Shown here: positions 13,528 to 24,389 of the stretch, one piece after another
Layout of the letters: every line of letters starts with the position of its first letter
Numbering within the stretch: position 1 is the stretch's first letter
Source of the DNA: Nelumbo lutea
Lineage: Eukaryota > Streptophyta > Magnoliopsida > Proteales > Nelumbonaceae
Direction of reading: 5' to 3'
Assembly: GCA_022828595.1 (NCBI GenBank)
Contig: JAKGHH010000005.1
Coordinates: 67,017,655 to 67,081,654 of the forward strand
DNA length: 64,000 nt
Notes under the pieces: model-generated
The model's database searches: none
What the model saw: the letters and a program-made list of their open reading frames with translations, nothing else
Told to the model about the DNA's origin: nothing
Position numbers and translations under genes: made by a program

Positions 13528-13690
13528 GCTCAGTTTGGAAGTTTGGAAGGAATATAAATGCAAATATGTAGAGTTAAAATCTCATATTTTGTATTATTTT
13601 ATATATATATTTGTATTGTATGTATTTGTATTTGTATTTTTTTAGGTTTAATCTGAGAAGAGTGTAAATGCAAATATGTATAGTGTAAAT
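13528..13690. mobile_element. Fragment of the PIF/Harbinger-like MITE family
   Basis: The sequence begins GGCTCAGTTTGGAAG and continues with GGAATATAAATGCAAATATG. It closely resembles the left arm of the complete MITE at 51506-51608. The matching right terminus is not clear, so this is either a rearranged or an incomplete copy. Confidence 0.4.
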
Positions 13691-13732
13691 ACAAGGGTTA
13701 AAAAAAAAAGACATTGTTTGGTTTGTAGGAAT

Positions 13733-13990
13733 AAGGGCTCGGAATCAGAATCAGAAGGGCTATTCTAATTCCAACTGTTTGATTGAACGGAATCGAAATC
13801 TCATTTTCATTCATATTGGAATGACATTCCTCCATTTGAGCGAATGGCCATTCCCTGCTCCTCTCTCGGGAATGAAATCTCATTCCTACTTATTCCAATT
13901 TTTATTCCCATTCCTGTCTGAATCAAAGAGACTATAAGAATAAATCATTCTAATTCTGATTTCGAAGGATTTTAATTCTGATTCTGACTG
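13733..13990. mobile_element. Inverted-repeat (MITE-like) sequence
   Basis: GGAATCAGAATCAGAA near the left end mirrors TTCTGATTCTGACTG near the right end. GAATGGAAT-type words occur in both orientations between them. It is non-coding and no target duplication was resolved. Confidence 0.4.
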
Positions 13991-15614
13991 CGAATCAATA
14001 ATGAACCATAAAACCCAATTGGCAATTTAAAGTAAACACGTTAGCGATCCATGTTGTACCTGGTGTACCGGCAATTCTGTTTGCTCTTAATTGGGTTTTG
14101 TAGCCTGTTGTACACATCTTGTTTATAATTGTAGACACCCCATTTTGACAGTGGCCAAAAGCGAGGTTCTCAATGTTCGACCATTCTTCACTTTTATTGT
14201 TGTACATTTCATTGTAATTGATTTGCTACTCATGAGAGAATTCCTCAGAAGAATAATTCTACTTAAATGAATGGTAACGAAATGAAATGAAACTAAAATC
14301 CTAATTGTCTACTATGTTCCCTTTTGGGTAAAACATGTTATTTATGATTTTCTTGCATTGAAGACCCCTATATCCAAATTAGAAATTTGCTCCAACATTT
14401 TGATAAAAATATACAAAATTTTACCTAGGCTAAACAAGCATTGTAAGAGTTTGGATGCACCTTTTTCATCTCATAGTAGGAGATATAGTAATGCATCTCA
14501 GATGCAACTCCAAATAATTTATTTCGTCATCGTTCTTACAGCTCCTTGCAGTTGCAGTTGTGCATTAAAAATATCTTTACACAGAGAGATATTCCCAATT
14601 CGTGTGTCTGTAACGAAGGTGTGAGGATGGTTTTGGGAATATCGTTTGACACGATCCGAGCGCTTAATTATTGTAAACAAGGTTAAAAATATGCCGCGGA
14701 GAAGCAGCACGGATAAATTTTGTTTTGTCTCTGGTGCAATTGGGAATGATTTTAGTCTATCGAAGACGTGTTGCGACTTAGGACGGGTCATCCAAAATTT
14801 CATTATTGAGATAATAACATATAAGAACGAGGTTTCAGGGCCTATTTACAAGTTTTGATTTTTGAATTGTCATTTGAGAGGAAATTACTTTAATGAAGGC
14901 GTACATGTTCTGTCTTCTGTGCAGCGTGAACTTTTCTTCATTTCCAAAGGGGGGATTACGTGTGAAGTCAGATACCCTTGAGCAATTCAGAGTAAACATC
15001 CAAATCAAGTCATTCGTGAAGCCAAATGGGTCCGAAGAAGATCGGCCATCATATTCTCGAGGCACGGCAGGCCACACAGGAATTCGGGGAACCCACACAT
15101 ATCGAGATCGTAGTAGGGTCGGGTCGGCCGGATGTAACACGACGCGGAAAGAGCAGACTTCAACGCGTGGCCATTGCGTGACTGCACCTGCACAAGCACA
15201 ATCACATATCCGCTCCGCGGAAGTCTTTACCTTTCATTTCTTCCAAAAGTCAAAGCTCTATGCCTCCCCGTAGCCACCACTTGGGCGAGGAGGCGTTGAC
15301 ACTTGACAGAAGTTATGCATTCAAAACTCACGGGCGTTTCTTCATCCACCTATAAGCCAAAACAGAGCTAGTGCAGGGGTTAGAAGCCTAAAACAATGGG
15401 ATCCGTTTGACTGATGGTTAGTGGCGAAAATATGACACTTTCCAACATGATTTGGCTCCATTTCAACTCATATAACTTTTCTCTATCCTCTACATTAGTT
15501 CAAACAAAGAATTGAGATGATTCCTGGTGGTGCCTTGAGCTGTAGGACGAAGTGATCAAGTGCAAGTTGAAGGGCCTAAAAAGGTTTGGGATATACAAAA
15601 ATAATATGAATTAA
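13991..15614. other. Intergenic DNA with unassigned ORFs
   Basis: Overlapping ORFs of about 70-126 codons occur on both strands (for example 14519-14803 minus and 14893-15273 plus). None has a recognisable motif, signal peptide or domain, and opposite-strand ORFs overlap, so none is called as a gene. The 15040-15230 part is more GC-rich than its surroundings. Confidence 0.4.
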
Positions 15615-16165
15615 ACTATTAAGATAGACGTGGCAATTGGGATGGGTTAAGACACTTCGGATTGGGTTGGTAAATTCTAAACCATATCCCTAAATGTTTA
15701 GATTATTAGGGTTGATTCATGGGTTAATTTGAGTCATTTCAAAAAATAACTGTAATTTTAAAAAATAAAGAAAAAAATATATGAAAAATGCCAAAATAAA
15801 GGAATTAACCTTAAAATTCCAAAAATAAAATAAAATAACTTAAGCATTTAACAATTCCAAGAATAAAACAATAAAGAGTAATGACTAAATAGTAAAAATT
15901 AAAGAGTGGAAACTTCTAACAATGCATAAATAGTCCCTATTAGATCTAACAATCAGGTCAACAAGTTGACCCATGATTCAACCCAATTTTTTCAGGTTGG
16001 GTCAGGTCATTCTTAAATTCAGGTAGTTAAATATGAGACCCTAACCTTGTTTTTTCGGGTTGGGTCAGATCATGTTATTCTCAAATAAAGGTAGCTAAAC
16101 ATGAGACCCTAATTAACCCTGCCTTTTCGAGTTGAGTTGGATTGGGTTAACTTTTTGTCAGGTCT
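15615..16165. repeat. Dispersed repeat with an internal direct repeat
   Basis: The segment is rich in GGGTTGGGTCAGGTC-like words. Two adjacent units of about 65 bp (about 15985-16045 and 16047-16115) share a GGTTGGGTCAG start, a TTCTTAAATTCAGG/TTCTCAAATAAAGG middle and a TGAGACCCTAA end. Its ends (GACGTGGCAATT on the left) suggest a degraded non-autonomous hAT-like element, but termini and target duplication are not clear. Confidence 0.4.
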
Positions 16166-16218
16166 AAGTAAGAAATTATTGAAGTGTCCATAATTTAACA
16201 ATACGAATATAATATTAA

Positions 16219-16556
16219 GGGTCCATTCGCTTTTTTTAATTTTGAGAGGAGGGGGGGACTTAGTCAATGGGATTTTGGTTCCCATTGACCAAGATACCTA
16301 TGTTTTTCTTTTCAGATTAATGTGGGATTTATGAGAAATAAATTTTTTTTAGGTATCATTTACCTGGTCCATCTTTTCCACCTGGGAAAAAGTTGTTTAT
16401 ACTTGGATGAGACAAATTTGCCCCTCCTAATAATTATTTTTTATGACTAAAACAATCATTATCTTATGTATTTGAAATAACAGGACTTATGTATTATTAT
16501 CTGTTTTAATAATAATAAACTTCCCACATAAATAACTCCCTAAAAGTGAACGGGGC
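16219..16556. mobile_element. Candidate TIR element flanked by TTAA
   Basis: The left end GGGTCCATTCGCTTTT and the inverted right end GCCCCGTTCACTTTTA are imperfect inverted repeats. TTAA occurs immediately outside both ends (16215-16218 and 16557-16560). This could be a TTA duplication of a PIF/Harbinger MITE or a TTAA duplication. The 338-bp interior is non-coding. Confidence 0.45.
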
Positions 16557-17379
16557 TTAAACAGAATAAAAACCGATAACAGGACTCATGCATGTAAGAT
16601 GTAACCGACCCATATAATTGGGATAAGGCTTAGATGATGAATTAATGACGATGATCAAGTGTCCTTAAGCTTGCTGGGATTTTCCCCCACCAACCAAGCA
16701 ACTGCTAGTTGTGAGACCCCTTCTGAATATATAGAATAATGGTGAATCTGACTCCTCAAATATTATTATCTATTTTAATGTAGTCATGTTGTCTGTATGG
16801 ATGGATCAAATTGCAAGACAATAATGAGAAGCATCTCTACTTGCTAACTAGTACATAGGCGAACTTTTCTCTGGCCAACTATAGCGACTACTACTTATAA
16901 AATGATAAATTATATTGGTGCAACGATGAATTCTTTTCCTCCTTGTCTGGCCATTCATATATGCATATTTCATACTAGATCAGACAGGAAAATTTTGTAG
17001 AAATTTGAAAGTTGAATGGAACTACTGCAGACATGTGGTACCATGTATTATGAATGATGATAACAATAACTAAAAAAATATTAAGAAGAAAACACATGCA
17101 AGGAACCTAACAGTACTGATCTGATCTTATACTCTCTTGAAAGGTTGGCCTTTTCGACTAATTAAGGAGGCGCCATCCTTTCTGTTGGTATAGAAGAATA
17201 ATGAACATGTGCAATGGATCCTCTTGGTCATATCTATTGATGAAAGGAAATTTGGCCCGACCTCGCGATCGTCCGACATGTGGCAAAGGCAAGCGGCTCG
17301 GGGCAGTAGAGCGCCCAAAGCAAACATCGGAAGCAAGTCCAAGCTCTCTACCGAGCTGAACTCCAGACCGCTGTACTTA

Positions 17380-17700
17380 GTCCGAGCTCCTTGTTAAGAG
17401 CGAGCTCCCTGTTAAGGTCCGAGCTCCCTAAGTCTGAGCTCCCTGTTAAGGGTCCGAGCTCCCTAAGAACCCAAACTCCCTAAATCCGAGCTCCCTACTA
17501 GGAGTCCGAGCTCCCTAAGAACCCAAACTCCCTAAGTCCGAGCTCCCTACTGGGACTCCGAGCTCCCTATTAAGAGCGAGCTCCCTGTTAAGGGTCCGAG
17601 CTCCCTAAGAACCCAAACTCCCCAAGTCGAGCTCCCTACTAGGAGTCCGAGCTCCCTATTAAGAGCGAGCTCCCTACTGAGAACCCAAGCTCCCTGCAAG
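17380..17700 (+). repeat. Tandem GAGCTCCCT repeats in LTR U3
   Basis: Units of about 15-35 bp built on GAGCTCCCTA, CCCAAACTCCCTAA and CTAGGAGTCC are repeated more than fifteen times with small variations. Shorter relatives, inverted, appear in copy 3 near 62385-62450. Tandem repeats in U3 often act as enhancer modules, but that role is inferred here. Confidence 0.85.
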
Positions 17701-18086
17701 GAGCATGAACTATACTAGGCCCCAAGCCTCACAAAGCTGACCCGAGCTGGCCCATGGCAGCTCGGAACACTCCAAACCGAACTCAAGACACCTCGCTCGC
17801 CACTCCAGCACTTCACTCCCAAAGCACCAGGCCAGCCAAACGTACCCGACACCAAAGACGTCCGTATCCAAGGGCGACGTACCTGACTGATTTGGGATCT
17901 GACGCCAGACAGCCGCATTTCAAACGGCTTCCTGCAGACCGTCGTCACTAGCCGCAGAGACGGCTCTGACAAAAGGAACAGTTGCGGTTTTGCCCGGCCA
18001 GAGGAAATGACAATCCGAACTGGCAGGAGTTCAGAAGTAATCATGCCCGACTTGACGGAAGCCTGGAAGTGAGTGCGCGAGGTGGT

Positions 18087-18094
18087 TATAAAAG
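18087..18094 (+). promoter_or_regulatory. LTR TATA box
   Basis: TATAAAAG lies about 200 bp before the LTR end and downstream of the U3 repeats, as expected for the element's own promoter. A matching TTATAATCACTT-type segment (inverted TATA region) is found in copy 2. Confidence 0.6.
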
Positions 18095-18297
18095 GCTTCT
18101 ACCCCCCGGGAACGAGGTATGCTAACTTTCGCGCTATCTGGTTTATCTTGCCTTTGAAGGATTCTAACTTGAGCTTCGGAGCCCTTACGCCGGGTTCTCC
18201 CCGGAGCTTCTCTTCTCCTTCCGTTTCAGGTCCCTGTTACTCAGTTCAGAGGCAAAATCATCTACAGCTAAGACGGGCCAGATTGTGCATCATCAAT

Positions 18298-18315
18298 TGG
18301 CGCGTCTGTGGGAAC
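18298..18315 (+). other. Primer-binding site, gypsy copy 1
   Basis: TGGCGCGTCTGTGGGAAC follows the LTR end after a 2-nt spacer. It lacks one C relative to copy 2 (TGGCGCCGTCTGTGGGAAC). It would pair with the 3' end of a tRNA ending in GGCGCCA; I do not assign which tRNA. Confidence 0.75.
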
Positions 18316-18380
18316 GCTTCAAAAGGCCTCCCTCCAAAACTTTCATACCCTTTTCTTCTTCTCTGAGAAACTCAATACTC

Positions 18381-20042
18381 ATGCCTCATCCAGCAACGCC
18401 GGACGCGGCACAGAGACAAACACCACCGGGAACAGCCCCAAGTTCCCGTGGTGTGTGTCGAGCAGTTCACTATCCCCCTCTCGGTGGATGGAACCCCCAA
18501 TCTGACTACGCCACAAGCAGTGGCGCCTGTAAGCCTACCTTCCGCAAACATCCCCTTCCCTCTTCCCATCAAGACTACCTTCACCGAACCAACCGCCGTC
18601 CCCTGGCAGCTAGCCAAAATCGGTTGGACACTTGATGCAGTGCATGCGGGCAATGCAAGCCCAGATGCAGCAGTTCCAGCAACACCAGCTTCACCAGCAC
18701 CAAGTGTTGCACAACCTCTCCCAATACCACTATCAACAGCAGTTCCCCCAATTGACACCGAACCAACCACTACTTCCACCTCGCCACCCTGCCCCGAAGC
18801 CAGTCAAGGCCTCTCCGCAGGATGGGCGCCTCCACCGAGGAAAGGCCGCTAGCCCAGAATCCCCAAACAGCCAGGCCTCGTCCCCAGGCCGGAGAGAAAG
18901 GAAAGTCATTCCCCGCCTCGCGGCTCGCAGGCGGATCAGGAACCTCGCCCGCAAGGTCGGCACCTCGGGTCTCCAAAACCGGAGTCCCCACTGGTGGAAA
19001 ACCGATTCGGCGCACTGGCGCAGCGAACTACCAGCACTCCGAGCCCATCGAGCTCGGCAACACGGAGGCAGGCAGCAGCGCCAGTACAAGGCCCACTCAG
19101 CAGCGAAGGCGCCGTCGAAGTCGACGAACGCCAACCCGCGTCTTATCCGAGCAAAGAGGCAAAAGGCGAGACGAGCTCGGACGAGGTAGGAGTCGCCCCG
19201 ATTCTCTCAGTTCCTTCCCTCGCCTCAGAACTCCTGGCAGTCCCTTGCCCAGAGATTTCAAGCTCCCGCCTAGACAAGTATGACGGGTCCTTCGACCGCC
19301 AACGACCACGTGGACGCTTTCCAGTCCCAGATGCACCTCGCCAGAGCCAGCGAATCATGCATGTGCGTAGTCTTCACCACCACCCTCAAGGGGGTAGCCC
19401 GCACTTGGTACAGGAATTGGCCCCCGGATTGATAAAGTGTTGGGCTCAGTTCGTGCAGGTCTTCACTGCACACTTTGTCACCAGCAAACGGTGCCCCAAA
19501 GCAGAGGAAAGCATCTTCGCAGTAGTCCAGAAGGAAGGAGAACCCATACGGGGCTACATCAAGCGATTCAATGAGGCATGCTTACAGATACCACGGTTAG
19601 ACCCCGCGGTGCAGCTTGCCGCAACAAAAAGAGGGGTGACGCACAAGGAGTTCAAATGGCACATGGTAGCCAACCAGCCCGCGACCGTGGCCGAGTTCCT
19701 AAAGCTCGCGGACAAGTTCATGAGAACGGAGGAGGAAATCAACCAGCGAACCAAGGGCGGAAACGAGAAAAGAAAGAGGGACGACGAGCCCTCTAGCTCG
19801 GCCGACCGAAGAAACTCGGCTCGGGACCCAAAACCGAACCAGTCGTTCCGAGCTAAAACCCTGCCAATTCGGACGGATTACACGCCCCTGAACACGAGGC
19901 GGACCGAGATCCTAATGACGATCATGGACGCCCCATACGTCAAATGGCCACCTCGCCTAAAGGGAGATCCGAACGAAAGAAACAGGAATTTGTATTGTAG
20001 TTTCCATAGGGACCACGGTCACAGTACCGAGCAGTTGCAATA
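18381..20042 (+). pseudogene. gag of gypsy copy 1 (frameshifted)
   Basis: This encodes the capsid polyprotein. The start at 18381 corresponds to the gag ATG of copy 2, but frame changes occur across 18450-19300. The N-terminal part is Pro/Gln-rich with a Gln-rich stretch (QMQQFQQHQ-like). The conserved capsid core reads through about 19380-19830 and includes KCWAQFVQVFTAHFV and the KEGEPIRGYIKRFNEA segment. The tail near 20000 has a CSFHRDHGHSTEQ motif, where gag of this lineage usually has a zinc-knuckle-like sequence. It is broken, so no functional product is expected. Confidence 0.8.
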
Positions 20043-23000
20043 ACCTCCGAGACGAGATAGAGGGGTTCATCCGTCGCGGATACTTAAGAAACTTTGTACA
20101 GCACAACAATAATAGCAATAAAGCGGATCAGGCGGGCGAACACTTAAAAGACGCCCCGGAGACTAGCAGCAAGCCTGCCGAACCGATGCAGCGACAGCCT
20201 CCGGCAGAAAGGCCTGTTCGGGGAACCATCCATGTAATTGTGGGAGGTTCGGTGGTGGCGGGATGCACATCAGCGGCAGCCCGGACCTTAGTTTCGCGAA
20301 GCGCTTCTTGAGGAGCGGAACCCCCCGAAAAGGCCGAAGACCGAGGAGCCGATCCTCTTCACAGAAGACGACGCGCGGGGAGTTCGCTACCCTCACGACG
20401 ACGCACTTGTCATTAAACTCAGGATCAGCGACTTCGAGGTTAGGCGCATGCTCGTAGATTCAGGCAGCTCGGCGGACATTCTCTTCAAGTCGGCGTTTGA
20501 TCGGCTACAGCTGCCAAGGAGCGAACTAAAACCTGCAAGCACTCACCCTGGTGGGCTTCAGCGGGGAGGAAGTCAGGCCCCTTGGGAAAATAACGGTGCC
20601 CGTGGAAGTCGGCACGTGGCCTTGTGCGGTCAGACTCAACCACGACTTACTGGTGGTCGCGACCCCCTCCCCATACAATGCCATAATAGGACGGCCAATC
20701 ACGCATATCCTGCGGGCGGTGGTCTCCACCTACTATTTGGCCATGAAGTTCCCTACGGACTTCGGTGTGGGGGTAGTGCGGGGCGACCAGCTCGAGTCCC
20801 GCAAGTGCTACGTTGCCGCCCTAAAGGGCAAGTCCAAGCCGGCCGGCGACCTCGATCTGGAGCGGCCTACGGAGCAAGGCGAAGAACGAGCCTCGCCAAC
20901 AGAAGAAACAGTCGCGATCCCGACCTCACCTACGGACCCAACTCGCGCACTCCAGATTGGTGCTTCTGTCAAGGAACCTCTACGGACCGAACTGGTAAGT
21001 TTTTTACTCCAAAATTTAGATATTTTTGCATGGTCGGCGGCCGATATGCCCGGTATTGACCCTAGTCTTATAACTCACAAACTTAACACTGACCCTTTAG
21101 TCAGACCCGTTAGACAAAAGAAACGGAACTTAGCCCCGGAGCGCTGGAAAGCGGTCGACGAGGAAGTCGAAAAGCTCCTCGCGGCAGACTTCATAAGGGA
21201 AGTCCATTACCCGAGCTGGGCGGCCAACCCTGTGCTGGTGAAAAAGGCGAACGGCAAGTGGCGCATGTGCGTCGACTACACCGACCTGAACCGAGCTTGC
21301 CCGAAAGACTGCTTCCCCCTTCCTAGGATCGACCGCCTAGTGGACGCGACCTCGGGACATGAATTGCTAAGCTTCTTGGATGCCTACTCAAGCTACAACC
21401 AAATCCGGATGGACCAATCCGACGAGGAAAAAACCACCTTCATAACCGAGTTCGGTCTATACTGTTACAAGGTCATGCCCTTCGGGTTAAAAAACGCCGG
21501 GGCGACCTTCCAAAGACTTGTAAATAGGCTCTTTCGGCCCCTGATCGGCACAAAGATAGAGTGCTATGTAGACGACATGGTCGTCAAAACACAGTTTTCA
21601 CAAGAATTAATACAAGACTGGATTCTGTCTTCCAAATCCTACGTCAGTATAACATGAAATTGAAACCCCAACAAATGTGTCTTTGGCGTCACCTCGGGCA
21701 AGTTCCTGGGCTACGTTGTCAATCAACGCGGCATCGAGGCCAACCCAGACAAAATAAAAGCCATCCTAGATATGAGACCACCTCGGAAAATAAAAGAAGT
21801 CCAAAGGCTAAACGGCCGCAGTAGCCGCTCTAAGCCGCTTCATGTCCAAATCGGCAGATCGCTGCCTACCCTTCTTCAAAGCAATCAAAGGCAAGGGGTT
21901 CGAATGGACCCAAGACTGCCGCTCGCGTTTGACGAGCTAAAAGGCTACCTCGCCAGTTGTGCCAACCTTAGCTCGGCCCGAGGAGGGCGAAGTCTTAGAA
22001 CTGTACCTCTCGGCTAGCGACGAGGTGGTCAGTTCGGTACTAGTAAAGGAGGCAGACCGGGTCCAACGACCCATATATTATGTTAGTAAAATCTTGCAGG
22101 GAGCAGAGACAAGGTACCCGCAGATAGAAAAGCTAGCGTATGCCCTGGTGGTAGCAGCACGGAAACTCCGTCCGTACTTCCAGGCCCACACCTCATCGTC
22201 CTGACCGACAAACCTCTGAGACAAGTTTTACTCAAACCCGAGGTTTCCGGTCGGCTGACGAAGTGGGCCATCGAACTCAGCGAGTACGATCTCCAGTACA
22301 AGCCAAGAACTGCCATCAAGGCCCAAGCCTTGGCAGATTTTTATTGCAGAATGCACGTTTAGCCTCGAAGCCCCTGAGCCGGTCGAGCCCGCGATCCCCA
22401 GTTAGGGCGAACTCGGAGCTCCCAAGCAAACGAGTCCAAACCCCGTGAAGTAGCAGCTTAGTGTGGCATCCTTCCTGGTTAGACCAAGCGCGAACTGGGA
22501 GGAGGAGCCCTAGATCCTTCACGTAGATGGCCCTTCGAACCAACAAGGCAGCGGGGCTGGAATAGTGCTACGCGGCCCGAGCGGAACAAAACTGGAATAC
22601 GCACTATGCTTTGAGTTCGCGGCATCCAACAACGAGCGGAGTACGAGGCACTGATTGCGGGCTAAACCTAGCGCACCGAGGTCGGAGCAAAGCACATGGT
22701 TATCTGCAGTGATTCCCAGCTCGTAGTCAACCAAGTTACAGGCGAGTACGAAGCACGCGAGCTCACTATGATTGCGTACTTGGCAAAAGTAAAGGAAGCT
22801 CTGCTCAACTTTCAGTCACACTTCATCAAGCAAATCCCCGAGGTTAGAGAACACTGAGGCCGACGCCCTGTCCCGGCTGGCTAGCACGAGCCACAACGCC
22901 AGGAGAACCGTGTACGTAGAGGACTTACCTCGGCCCAGCATTCTCGGTGGGACAGAAGAGGTCGCTCCCGTCACCGAAGCAGAGCCGAGCTGGATCGACC

Positions 23001-24230
23001 CACTCGCGAGCTTCCTGTTAAACGGAACCCTCCCTGCGGACCGCATACGCAGCCAAGAGGGTGCAGCGCCAGGCAGCCAAATACGTCATGATAGACGAAC
23101 GGTTATGTACCGACGATCCTACACGTTCCCCTATCTGCGATGCTTGTGCCCAGCCGAAGCCGAGCTGGTACTTCGCGACATCCATGAAGGCTTGTGCGGC
23201 GGACACCTGGGGGGCAGAGCCCTCGCCCAAAAGGCACTTCGACGAAGGATACTACTGGCCAACGATGAAGACAGAGGCAATCGCGCTCGTCAGAAAATGC
23301 GATAAGTGTCAGAAGCACGCCAGCATCCACCATCAGCCGCCGCCTACCTCAAATACCTCACCAGCCCATGGCCCTTCGCCCAATGGGGGATCGACCTCCT
23401 GGGCCATTCCCACCAGCGACAGGCGGAAGAAAATTCCTAGTCGGTGGCAGTAGATTATTTCACTAAGTGGATAGAAACTGAACCCTTGGCAATAGTTATA
23501 CCCCGAAACATACAAAACTTTCTTTCTGGAAGAACATCGTATGTCGCTTCGGGCTACATCGGGTACTGATCTCCGACAACGGCAAACAGTTCGAAGATAT
23601 CAAATTCCAAGAATGGTGCCGAAGTATGGGAATTAGTCAGAACTTCACATCGGTCGCACACCCACAGGCAAATGGCCAAACAGAAGTAATGAATAGAACC
23701 ATCCTCCGCGGACTTGAAAGCGCGATTGGACCGAGCCAAAGGTTTGTGGGCAGACGAACTACCAAGTGTTCTATGGGCACACCGAACCACGGAAAAAACC
23801 GCCACAGGTGAGACCCCCTTTAACCTCACATACGGCACCGAGGCAGTAATCCCGGCGGAAATCGAAGTACCTACGTTGCGACTAGAAGCGTACGACCAAC
23901 AAACAAACGAGGGCGAGTTACGCACCAACCTCGAACTACTGGACGAAGTGAGAGACCTCGCACACATCCGAACTGCGGCCTACCAACAAAAGGTAGCTTG
24001 GTATTATAACGCGACGAGTAAGAAGAAAGAGGAATCGTCCGCGATCGGCGACGCTGGTTCTCCGTAAGGTCCGATGGTGCCCGAAAGCCCCGATGAGGAA
24101 AACTTGGACCGAACTGGGAAGGTCCCTACAGCGAGTAAAGAAAGCACTCAGTGGGGGAGCATGACGAGCTCGGAATTCCCTTTGAGAAGGAAAACAAGTT
24201 TACCCCGAGCATGGAACGTTGATAAAACTT
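20043..24230 (+). pseudogene. pol of gypsy copy 1: PR-RT-RH-aRNH-INT
   Basis: The aspartic protease is at about 20400-20560, with LVDSGSSADILF. Reverse transcriptase (about 21100-21650) has a conserved MCVDYTDLNRACPKD block, MPFGLKNAGATFQ and the catalytic YVDD. RNase H follows at about 21950-22360 with YYVSKILQGAETRYP and LTDKPLRQ. An archaeal-type RNase H at about 22510-22880 has LHVDG, NNE and a terminal EADALSRLA. Integrase (about 23050-24215) has a CDKCQKHAS zinc-finger end, SDNGKQFE, and the NGQTEVMNRTI catalytic region. Frameshifts occur at about 20045, 20540, 21650, 22000, 22200, 22350, 22630, 22850, 23050, 23300 and 23450, so it is dead. One is an extra T at 22340-22346. Confidence 0.85.
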
Positions 24231-24389
24231 AGCGAAGGTACTACCTATAACCACCAAATAGTACCCCGAAGACATTTCATATTCAGGCAAAACGAACTGA
24301 AAGGACCGAAATTGGTCAGTTCGGCAAAAAAAAATATAGCTCGATGACAGGGACAACCAGTACATGAACAAAAAGCCATTTCTCATTTC

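Larger units (their letters stand above)
17241..18295 (+). repeat. 5' LTR of gypsy copy 1
   Basis: It begins TGAAAGGAAATTTGGCCCGA and ends GATTGTGCATCA immediately before the primer-binding site, giving about 1055 bp with TG...CA ends. Both termini match the ends of the LTRs at 41568-42466 and 61797-62562 (inverted there). U3 contains a large tandem-repeat expansion and a TATA box lies in the last 210 bp. Confidence 0.8.

Noticed and set aside
14519..15273. Overlapping ORFs of 94-126 codons as genes
   Set aside because: They occur on both strands with no recognisable motif or codon pattern and look like chance ORFs.
17380..17700. CRISPR-like array
   Set aside because: Units vary in length and sequence, there are no unique spacers of fixed size, and the array lies in a plant LTR.
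18372..18779. Gly/Val-rich minus-strand ORF of 135 codons
   Set aside because: It is the reverse complement of the Pro/Gln-rich gag N-terminus, so it is a shadow.
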